A stretch of DNA of 51,969 bases from an uncultured Saprospiraceae bacterium (GTDB lineage: Bacteria; Bacteroidota; Bacteroidia; Chitinophagales; Saprospiraceae): assembly GCA_938007965.1 (NCBI GenBank), contig CALLMH010000041.1, forward strand, positions 1 through 51,969, read 5' to 3'. A model generated the notes under the pieces. It did no database searches, was not told the DNA's origin, and saw nothing but the letters and a program-made list of their open reading frames with translations. Within the stretch, counting starts at the first letter, position 1. Each line of letters starts with the position of its first letter. Below, piece by piece: positions 45,239-51,969 of the stretch. A program made the position numbers and the translations under genes.

Positions 45239-46201
45239 ATGCAAGCATTCATATCATACAGCCACAATGACGAACATTATCTAGATCTTCTCGTGAAGCA
45301 TCTAGCCCAACTAAAACGAGATGGGCATTTACAAGAATGGACAGACAAAGCCATAGAGGCTGGAAGCAATTTAGATGAAGCCGTAGCCTCAGGCTTAAAT
45401 AGTGCAAATCTCTTCATTGCCTTACTAAGTCCAGACTACCTCAATTCAAATTATTGTTATGAGATAGAGTTCAAGAAAGCTCAGGAAATGCATGAAGAAG
45501 GACAGCTTAGGATTATTCCAATTGTTGTAGAGGATTGCGACTGGCTCAATAGTCCCTTTTCAAAGCTTAAAGCAATTCCAAAAGATGGGTTAGCTATATC
45601 AAGGTGGAGTAATCAAAATACTGCAATGCTTGATGTGATACAAAACCTAAGAAAAGTACTCCAGAACAGTTCTTCAGATACTTTAGATAGCGGTTCTGCC
45701 ATACAGCCAAGCACAATGACACGTAACTATAAAGTCAAAACAGACTTCGACTCTATTCAAAAGATTGAGTTTGTAGAAAATGGGCACAATGAGTTCTGTA
45801 GGTTGCTGGAAGGGAATATAAGTGAACTCATTTCGCTGGAAGGCATACAGGCTAAAATTATTAAAAGAGATGAGAAGAATTTTGAGTGCATTCTAGTGAA
45901 TAGAAACAAGATCAATACTGAAGCAACTTTAAAAATTACAAATTCACTTCAAGAAGATCGGCGAAATTCTCACATGCATTTAGTAGGCTACTCTACATAC
46001 TTCATTGGCTACCAGATCGCACAAAACGATAGAAATATGGATACTAAGCAATTTGGTTTAGAAGCAGATGATTACGATTTGTTCTGGACTGAATCAGGGA
46101 TGATGAGATCAAGATCCAATTCTACAGAAAAGTTGACAATAAAGGAAATCGTAGAGCAATGCTGGAATGATTGGCTCCATGCTATTGGTATCCAGTTCTG
46201 A
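45239..46201 (+). CDS. TIR-domain protein with an unrecognised C-terminal domain
   Basis: This 320-residue protein starts with a TIR domain (1-142): QAFISYSHNDEHYLDLLVKH, then FIALLSPDYLNSNYCYEIEF, where Glu75 is at the place of the catalytic glutamate of NAD-cleaving TIRs, and RIIPIVVEDCDW. A short linker is followed by about 165 residues that match no domain I recognise (KVKTDFDSIQKIEFVENGHN to AIGIQF). Such TIR effectors deplete NAD+ or make cyclic signals when triggered in antiphage defence. Here it sits inside a type I operon between hsdS and the AlbA_2 gene, so the C-terminal half may be its sensor or partner-binding part. Confidence 0.82.
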   Translation: MQAFISYSHNDEHYLDLLVKHLAQLKRDGHLQEWTDKAIEAGSNLDEAVASGLNSANLFIALLSPDYLNSNYCYEIEFKKAQEMHEEGQLRIIPIVVEDCDWLNSPFSKLKAIPKDGLAISRWSNQNTAMLDVIQNLRKVLQNSSSDTLDSGSAIQPSTMTRNYKVKTDFDSIQKIEFVENGHNEFCRLLEGNISELISLEGIQAKIIKRDEKNFECILVNRNKINTEATLKITNSLQEDRRNSHMHLVGYSTYFIGYQIAQNDRNMDTKQFGLEADDYDLFWTESGMMRSRSNSTEKLTIKEIVEQCWNDWLHAIGIQF

Positions 46202-46275
46202 ATTCCACAAAAAAACGACTTATTATTGTAGAAAGTATCAAAAATAGAATTTAATAAACTGATAATCAAAGATTT

Positions 46276-46304
46276 GAATTCCAAAAGAATTCCACAAGAA
46301 TTCC
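46276..46304. repeat. Phased GAATTCC repeats ahead of the AlbA_2 gene
   Basis: GAATTCC occurs at 46276, 46287 and 46298, exactly 11 bases apart, with the fuller unit GAATTCCAMAA in the first two. A fourth copy (GAATTCCACAA) overlaps the TIR stop codon at 46200. The triple lies 30 bases before the preferred start at 46334, so it could be a helically phased operator bound by one face of a regulator. Confidence 0.65.
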
Positions 46305-46333
46305 ATTCGGAAAACTATAGAAAAGAATCAATC

Positions 46334-47983
46334 ATGAAAGAAAATAGCAAGATAGATAAAAAGTCATTGAGAGTGCTGACCAAAAACAATCCAGACTGGA
46401 ATGAATTAGCAAAGGATGCGGTCTGTTTTGCAAATGCTTATGGTGGGCACATTTATATCGGTATAGAAGATGAAGAATCAGAACCTCCAGAAAATCAGAG
46501 AATATCTCCTGATCTGATAACTAAATTAACAAAGCAAATACAGCAAAGAACACTTAATGTAGGTATTTTGCCTCAGGTCATATCGCATGAAAATGGAGGT
46601 GAATATATTGACCTTCTTGTCCAGAGAACAGCCTCTACCGTAGCTTGTACTTCATCTGGAAAATACTATATCAGAGTTGAAGATGATTGTAAGCCAGTCA
46701 TGCCTGATGAATTATCGAGACTTATATCAGATAAATCAGCTTTTGTATGGGAATTGCAGTCATACCTCAAGATCAGTGATCAGGATTATGATGAACAGAA
46801 AGTATCTAAATTTTTATATGATATTCAAAGGTCTAATAGAGTAAGCAATTTTGTAAAAGAAAAATCTAGAGCAGAAATTCTTGAACACTACTTTCTTATT
46901 CAGGATGGTTTTTTGACTAATCTTGGTGTCCTTTGGATTGGCAAGCGAAACCATAGAGCAAAACTATTGTATGCTCCTTCAGTGCAATTTATTAAATATG
47001 ACGAGAGAGACGAAAAAGTAAAAAAGATAGTGTGGGATAGTCATGATCTGAATCCTAAGGAACTGATAGAAGATATATGGAATAGGGTAAGTGAATGGAA
47101 AGAAGGTATAGAAATTCAAGATGGAATATTTCGCCATAAAGTGGCAAACTACGACGAAGTAGTAGTACGTGAATTATTAGCTAATGCGTTCGTACATCGT
47201 CCCTATACAATTAGAGGAGATATATTTATAAATATCTATAATGATAGAATGGAAATTCATAATCCAGGATGTTTTCCGCTAGGTGTCACACCTCAAAACA
47301 TTTTGCACAAAAGTATTCAACGAAACAGCTTTCTATCAAAAGTATTTTATGACTTATTGCTAATGGAAAAAGAAGGCAGTGGCTATGACAAAATATATGC
47401 TACTTTGCTCAGTGCGGGTAAACCACTCCCTATACCCCAAGAAAATGAAGATCGAGTGGTAATCACTGTTGAAAAACGAATCGTAAAAAAAGAAGTCATC
47501 AAATTTATGGAAACAGCGCAGAGCTTGTATGATTTAAAATTGAAGGAAGTGATTAGCCTTGGGTTAATAGCACAAAACACCTCAGTTACCGCCATAGAAT
47601 TTGGTAAGATTTTAGATCTCGAGGGAGCAAATAGTATCAAAGGCTGGTTAGGTAATCTAGTGGACCTTGGGTTAGTAAAGCAGAAAGGCAAGACCAAGGG
47701 TACAACTTACTATGTAGACCCACAACTATTGAGAGAATTAGAATATCAAGGACCAACTGATTTGAAGAATATTGCTCCACATCGACTGAGAGCATTGATT
47801 AAGGAAGACTTACAGATATATGGCGAAAGCTCAATAAGTGACATTTGTAAGAGGATAGGAAGCGAAATACCAAAGCGTACTGTTAAAAGCCAAATTGACA
47901 ATCTTCTAGAATCTTTGGAAATTGGGAAACTTGGTGAAAAACGAGGGACAAAGTATTTTATCAACGCCAAAACCATGGAATAA
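46334..47983 (+). CDS. Schlafen/AlbA_2-type ATP-binding regulator
   Basis: I choose the ATG at 46334 (549 residues), since the first 20 codons of the longer frame from 46274 lie in the phased repeats and look non-coding. The N-terminal AlbA_2 domain has NELAKDAVCFANAYGGHIYI and GIEDE. A GHKL-type ATP-binding domain follows, with VVVRELLANAFVHRPY and NPGCFPLGVT. The C-terminal third has winged-helix-like segments (GLIAQNTSVTAIEFGKIL, then ISDICKRIGSEIPKRTVKSQ). Related proteins act as transcription regulators, helicases or defence-associated effectors. It lies between the TIR gene and hsdR and may set the level of HsdR. Confidence 0.8.
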   Translation: MKENSKIDKKSLRVLTKNNPDWNELAKDAVCFANAYGGHIYIGIEDEESEPPENQRISPDLITKLTKQIQQRTLNVGILPQVISHENGGEYIDLLVQRTASTVACTSSGKYYIRVEDDCKPVMPDELSRLISDKSAFVWELQSYLKISDQDYDEQKVSKFLYDIQRSNRVSNFVKEKSRAEILEHYFLIQDGFLTNLGVLWIGKRNHRAKLLYAPSVQFIKYDERDEKVKKIVWDSHDLNPKELIEDIWNRVSEWKEGIEIQDGIFRHKVANYDEVVVRELLANAFVHRPYTIRGDIFINIYNDRMEIHNPGCFPLGVTPQNILHKSIQRNSFLSKVFYDLLLMEKEGSGYDKIYATLLSAGKPLPIPQENEDRVVITVEKRIVKKEVIKFMETAQSLYDLKLKEVISLGLIAQNTSVTAIEFGKILDLEGANSIKGWLGNLVDLGLVKQKGKTKGTTYYVDPQLLRELEYQGPTDLKNIAPHRLRALIKEDLQIYGESSISDICKRIGSEIPKRTVKSQIDNLLESLEIGKLGEKRGTKYFINAKTME

Positions 47984-48110
47984 CGAGCCATTCGTTGATA
48001 ACTTTTTACAATTCGTTGATAACTTTTGCCAACATCCCACTATATGTCGAGCGGTTATCAACGCCAAAACCATGAAATAATGCCTAAATCGTTGATAAAT
48101 CGTTGATAAC
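47957..48110. repeat. 97-bp imperfect duplication with six CGTTGATAAC-type 10-mers
   Basis: TTATCAACGCCAAAACCATG at 47958, the 3' end of the AlbA_2 coding sequence, recurs at 48055 with the same tail (one mismatch in 26 bases, offset 97). Copies of CGTTGATAAC or its complement occur at 47957, 47993, 48014, 48054, 48090 and 48101, in the order reverse, forward, forward, twice over, with the first forward copy 36 bases after the reverse copy in both units. Each reverse/forward pair can form a 9-bp hairpin. The block ends 20 bases ahead of the hsdR start, so it may act as operator, terminator or recombination scar. Confidence 0.75.
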
Positions 48111-48130
48111 TCTACTAAATCATTCAATTC

Positions 48131-51100
48131 ATGACTACACCTTCCTTCAAAGAAGATCACATATCTCAAATACCAGCCATACAGCTATTAGTCAACCTAG
48201 GTTACACCTATTTGAGTCCAGATGAAGCCTTAGCACTCAGAGGTGGTAAGACCTCAAATGTAATTCTAGAGCCAATCTTGTTGGAGCAACTTCAAAAGAT
48301 AAATAGCATCCATTACAAGGGGGATAACTATGATTTCAATGAAGGAAATATAGCAAGTGGAATCAATGCATTACATGATGCTCCACTCCAAGAAGGACTA
48401 GTTTCGGCTAACGAACACATCTATGACATTATCACTCTAGGGAAGTCAGTAGAGCAATCTATTCAAGGTGATAAGAAGAGTTACAATCTGAGATACATAG
48501 ACTGGGATAATTTTGAGAACAATGTATTTCATGTGTCAGAAGAGTTTTCTATAATGCGGTCTACCTCAAAAGATACTTACCGACCTGACATCGTGTTATT
48601 TATCAACGGTATTCCTCTAGTAATCATAGAATGTAAAAGACCAGACCATAAAGAAAACATCGAACAAGCGATCTCTCAGCATTTAAGAAATCAACAAGAT
48701 GATGGTATCAAGGATCTTTTTGTGCACTCTCAATTATTACTCAGCATAGCTACTAATGTTGCCTCTTACGGTACTACTTGCACCGCTCCTAAGTTTTGGT
48801 CACAATGGAGAGAAAAGCATGATTCCAATCAATCAGAAAATGAATATGTCAAGACTCTAAAGAAGATAAAGAATACAGCGTTACAACCTGAAGTGAAGGA
48901 CAAGCTTTTTGGAGCGGATAGATATAGATACGTAAGAACCTATTTTGACGAGCTAGAGCAAGAAGAGGTAGCTGTAACCGTTCAAGACGAATACCTTTAT
49001 AACCTATGTCGACCAGAGCGACTCGTTCAGTTGATTCATGACTATACCATATTTGATGCTGGTGTCAAGAAAATAGCAAGATACCAACAGTACTTCGCCA
49101 TAGAAAAAACCAGAAAAAGAATAGCCACTATCGGATCAAATGGCAGGAGGTTAGGCGGTGTGATCTGGCATACTCAAGGGAGTGGTAAATCTTTGACTAT
49201 GGTTATGTTGGCACAAGCAATAGCTATGCATCCAGATATTCGAAATCCCAAAATTGTAATCGTTACAGATAGAGTTGATCTTGATGATCAGATCTATGGA
49301 ACTTTCAAGAAGTGTGATCTACCAGTCCTACAAGCGGACTCTGGTAAGCAGTTAGTAGAATACCTGGAAAGCAAGAGTGATGCAGTAGTAACCACTATCA
49401 TCAATAAATTTGAGGCAGCGGTAAAGAGAAGAAAGAAGCCATTCCAATCAGCTAATATATTTGTTCTTATAGACGAAGGTCACCGAACACAATATGGTGA
49501 ATTCAATGTCAATATGCAAAAGGCATTTCCTAATGCTTGTTTCATTGCTTTCACTGGTACTCCTCTGAGGAAAAAAGAGAAAGATACAGCTTCCAAGTTT
49601 GGAGGTTTAATTGACTCATATACCGTCGATCAAGCTGTAAAGGACAAAGCAGTTGTACCCTTGCTTTATGAAGGTAGACATGCACTCCAAGAAATTAATG
49701 AAGATCCTATCAATACCTACTTCGAAATGGTATCAGAACCGCTTACGCCATATCAGAGATCGGATATGAAAAAGAAGTATAGTCAAGGGGGATATCTGAA
49801 CAATGTGGAGCAGAAAGTCTATGCTATTGCTTGGGATATCAGTAGGCATTATAGAGATAACTGGCAAGGGACTGGATTTAAAGGGCAGCTTGTTTGTAAG
49901 GACAAGCGATCTGCGATAAGATATTATGACTTTTTGAAGGAGATTGGATTAGTATCCTGTGAGCTTGTACTTTCTAAACCTGATACCAGAGAAGGTGAAG
50001 AGTCAGCCTATGGTAGTACTCCCAAGAAGGTAATACAGTTTTATAAGAAAATGATGGAAGAGCATGGTACTCAGAAGAAGTATGAGAAGAACGTTATTAC
50101 TAGATTCAAATACCAAGACGAGCCTGAGATCATCATAGTCGCTGATAAGCTATTAACAGGTTTTGATGCACCCAACAATGTTGTGCTTTATCTTACTAGA
50201 AATCTAACAGAACACACCTTACTTCAAGCCATAGCAAGGGTAAATAGAGTCGCTCCAGGTAAAGACTATGGATACATAGTTGACTATTTCGGAGTATTGG
50301 AACAGTTGGATGAAGCACTAAAGAATTATAGTAGCTATGAAGACTTCGATACAGCGGATCTTGACCTTACGGTAACTAATGTACATGAGGAATTACAGAA
50401 GCTGCCTCAAATGCACTCAGAGCTTTGGGACATATTTAAGACTGTGAAGAATAAGTATGACGAAACAGCTTACGAAAACCTCTTAGCAGATGATGCCATA
50501 AGGGTAGAATATTATGACAAGCTGTCGGCATATGCTAGAACAATGAAGTTAGCCCTTTCCACTTTCGATTGGCATAAGAAAGTAGGTGAGGAGAAAGTGA
50601 ACAAGTATAAATTCGATCTTGGCTTTTTCTCTAAGTTGAGACTATCAGTGAAGAACATATACTCTGATACGGTCGATTTTAAAGCCTATGAAAAGCAAAT
50701 ACAGAACCTTCTGGACAAACATGTCGTCTCGCATGAAGTAAAGCCTATAACAGAACTAGTGAACATCTTCGAAACTGAAAAATTTGAAGAGGAAGTAGCT
50801 AAGATATCAAGTACAACTTCTAAAGCTGATATGATAGCTTCAAGGACTGAAAAGCACATCAACGAAAGGATGCAAGAAGATGAAGATCTTTATAGAAGGT
50901 TCTCCGAAATGCTAAAGAATGCCATATGGGACTATAGAAACAAACGAATTACTGAAGCTGAGTATCTCAAGAGGGTTACCGAGATTAAAAACGACGTACT
51001 TAAAAGAACAAGAAATAATCTTCCAGAAATCCTAAATGAAAGATTAGTTGCTCAGGCTTTCTACGGTTTGACACTGGCTACTTTCGAAGACAAGATAGAA

Positions 51101-51358
51101 GATGAAGCAACTAGAAAGTCAATATCTGCGGATACTGGTATCGGCATCGATAATATCATCCAAGATCATATCCTGGATAATGGAATAGCAAAAGTTGATT
51201 GGATCAACAAATCAAACCTCATAGGTCAACTAGAAATAGCCCTGGGAGATTTCATCATGGATGAGATTCGAGACAAATACGATATGAATGTATCTTTTGG
51301 AGAGATCAGTGAGATGGTTGAAAAGTATATTGAAATAGCTAAACTGAGATATAAGTAG
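48131..51358 (+). CDS. hsdR: Type I restriction endonuclease subunit
   Basis: This 1075-residue HsdR has an N-terminal nuclease with Asp153, Glu167 and Lys169 in RPDIVLF and IIECKRP (PD-ExK family), a Walker A loop TQGSGKSLT with Lys353, a DEAD-like motif DEGH at 448-451 and AFTGTPL for the SF2 motor, then a C-terminal helical domain that docks on HsdM/HsdS. It translocates DNA and cuts at a distance from unmodified sites. The gene follows the duplicated 10-mer block and not hsdS directly, which is unlike the compact classic hsdRMS order. Confidence 0.97.
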   Translation: MTTPSFKEDHISQIPAIQLLVNLGYTYLSPDEALALRGGKTSNVILEPILLEQLQKINSIHYKGDNYDFNEGNIASGINALHDAPLQEGLVSANEHIYDIITLGKSVEQSIQGDKKSYNLRYIDWDNFENNVFHVSEEFSIMRSTSKDTYRPDIVLFINGIPLVIIECKRPDHKENIEQAISQHLRNQQDDGIKDLFVHSQLLLSIATNVASYGTTCTAPKFWSQWREKHDSNQSENEYVKTLKKIKNTALQPEVKDKLFGADRYRYVRTYFDELEQEEVAVTVQDEYLYNLCRPERLVQLIHDYTIFDAGVKKIARYQQYFAIEKTRKRIATIGSNGRRLGGVIWHTQGSGKSLTMVMLAQAIAMHPDIRNPKIVIVTDRVDLDDQIYGTFKKCDLPVLQADSGKQLVEYLESKSDAVVTTIINKFEAAVKRRKKPFQSANIFVLIDEGHRTQYGEFNVNMQKAFPNACFIAFTGTPLRKKEKDTASKFGGLIDSYTVDQAVKDKAVVPLLYEGRHALQEINEDPINTYFEMVSEPLTPYQRSDMKKKYSQGGYLNNVEQKVYAIAWDISRHYRDNWQGTGFKGQLVCKDKRSAIRYYDFLKEIGLVSCELVLSKPDTREGEESAYGSTPKKVIQFYKKMMEEHGTQKKYEKNVITRFKYQDEPEIIIVADKLLTGFDAPNNVVLYLTRNLTEHTLLQAIARVNRVAPGKDYGYIVDYFGVLEQLDEALKNYSSYEDFDTADLDLTVTNVHEELQKLPQMHSELWDIFKTVKNKYDETAYENLLADDAIRVEYYDKLSAYARTMKLALSTFDWHKKVGEEKVNKYKFDLGFFSKLRLSVKNIYSDTVDFKAYEKQIQNLLDKHVVSHEVKPITELVNIFETEKFEEEVAKISSTTSKADMIASRTEKHINERMQEDEDLYRRFSEMLKNAIWDYRNKRITEAEYLKRVTEIKNDVLKRTRNNLPEILNERLVAQAFYGLTLATFEDKIEDEATRKSISADTGIGIDNIIQDHILDNGIAKVDWINKSNLIGQLEIALGDFIMDEIRDKYDMNVSFGEISEMVEKYIEIAKLRYK

Positions 51359-51969
51359 TGGAGAGTATACAATTCGGATCAAAGAAGATTGAGTTTAATC
51401 TGGAATACAAGGAAAGAAAGACCTTAGGAATTACAGTACATGTAGATAGGACTGTATCGGTGAAAGCCCCTATTGATACGTCTATCTCACAAGTACTTGA
51501 GAAAGTAAAGAAGAGGGCACCTTGGATCATTAAGCAGCAAGGATACTTTCTATCCTTTGAGCCTAGGACACCAGCTAGACGATATATCGGAGGTGAAACT
51601 CACATGTACCTAGGTAGGCAATATCGTCTGAAATTTATAAATAGTTCAGAAGATAAGATATTGCTAAAAGGAGCTTTTCTTGAAGTATACACAAAAGACA
51701 GATTCAAAGCAAAAGAGCTTCTATCTGTTTGGTACTTAGATAAAGCTAAGAAGCACTTCTATCCACTCTGCGAAAAGTGGATTACGAAATTCGAGAAGTA
51801 CGGAGTGACTCCAAAAGTAATCAAGATACAAGAGATGTCAAACCGCTGGGGAAGCTGTACTCCTAAAGGTAAAGTCATACTTAATACAGAGCTGATCCAA
51901 GCTCCTAAGAAATGTATCGAGTATGTTATTGTTCATGAGCTTTGCCACTTAATACATCACAATCATAGT
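51358..51969 (+). CDS. YgjP-like (DUF45/M48-related) metallopeptidase, partial
   Basis: The reading frame starts at GTG 51358, sharing one base with the hsdR stop, and is open to the window edge (204 codons). It carries the zinc signature HELCH with His193, Glu194 and His197, preceded by EMSNRWGSCTPKGKVILN and the variable N-terminal beta region. The third zinc ligand would be just beyond the edge. YgjP-like proteins commonly sit next to hsdR in type I operons, though their job is unsettled. This gene was built directly from the sequence because a start and stop pair is not contained in the window. Confidence 0.85.
   Translation, partial: MESIQFGSKKIEFNLEYKERKTLGITVHVDRTVSVKAPIDTSISQVLEKVKKRAPWIIKQQGYFLSFEPRTPARRYIGGETHMYLGRQYRLKFINSSEDKILLKGAFLEVYTKDRFKAKELLSVWYLDKAKKHFYPLCEKWITKFEKYGVTPKVIKIQEMSNRWGSCTPKGKVILNTELIQAPKKCIEYVIVHELCHLIHHNHS

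Noticed and set aside
46274-46333. Upstream in-frame start for the AlbA_2 gene
   Set aside because: These codons fall in the phased GAATTCC repeats and translate to non-conserved residues; the ATG at 46334 fits better.
47957-48110. CGTTGATAAC motifs considered as a CRISPR-like array
   Set aside because: Units are only ten bases, vary in orientation and have uneven spacing, with no cas genes nearby.

Overview
The window looks like a piece of a Bacteroidota chromosome of low to moderate GC content. The evidence is two secreted proteins with type IX secretion (T9SS) C-terminal sorting domains, HYR-repeat surface architecture, lipoproteins with Bacteroidota-style lipoboxes, and promoters matching the Bacteroidota -7 consensus TAnnTTTG instead of TATAAT. 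Purine-rich Shine-Dalgarno sites are rare. The abundance of HYR domains suggests a saprospirian/lewinelloid relative, but that is inference. No tRNA, rRNA, CRISPR array, replication origin or intact insertion sequence was seen.

Region by region. (1) 1-3.9 kb: the 3' end of gltD; a YefM/YoeB-type toxin-antitoxin module whose toxin has a -1 frameshift, flanked by two copies of a ~60-bp double-hairpin repeat; then an OsmC / thioredoxin / small CxxC protein cluster and an AraC regulator. (2) 3.9-20.6 kb: ordinary core genes, namely gcvP, galK, a metal-dependent cyclase with a membrane TPR-like partner, polyphosphate glucokinase, two lipoprotein cyclophilins (one fused to a PKD-like domain), a membrane von Willebrand-like protein, a putative outer-membrane protein, alaS and an M23 peptidase. 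(3) 20.6-21 kb: a truncated 5' piece of a group II intron. (4) 21-34.4 kb: a K+-dependent-type membrane pyrophosphatase; a 2241-residue HYR/CnaB/dockerin-like/T9SS surface protein with a strongly structured 5' leader; a SPOR protein; rlmN; a GH16 glucanase with T9SS domain. (5) 34.6-39.9 kb: rsmA, yqeY-like, a SnoaL-like lipoprotein, aroE, proline dehydrogenase and mnmE, all on the plus strand.

(6) 40.5-52 kb is the most unusual part: a type I restriction-modification island, all on the plus strand and tightly packed. Order: half-length HsdS, unknown 139-residue protein, HsdM, two-TM protein abutting HsdM, full HsdS, TIR-domain protein with an unrecognised C-terminal half, Schlafen/AlbA_2-type ATP-binding regulator, HsdR, and a YgjP-like metallopeptidase cut by the window edge. 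A promoter in front carries two 9-bp palindromes exactly 21 bp apart. A triple 11-bp-phased GAATTCC repeat precedes the AlbA_2 gene. A 97-bp imperfect duplication carrying six copies of a CGTTGATAAC-type 10-mer lies between that gene and hsdR. I interpret the region as a composite defence locus in which methylation, restriction, a TIR effector and at least one putative membrane effector are co-transcribed; this is an inference from gene order.
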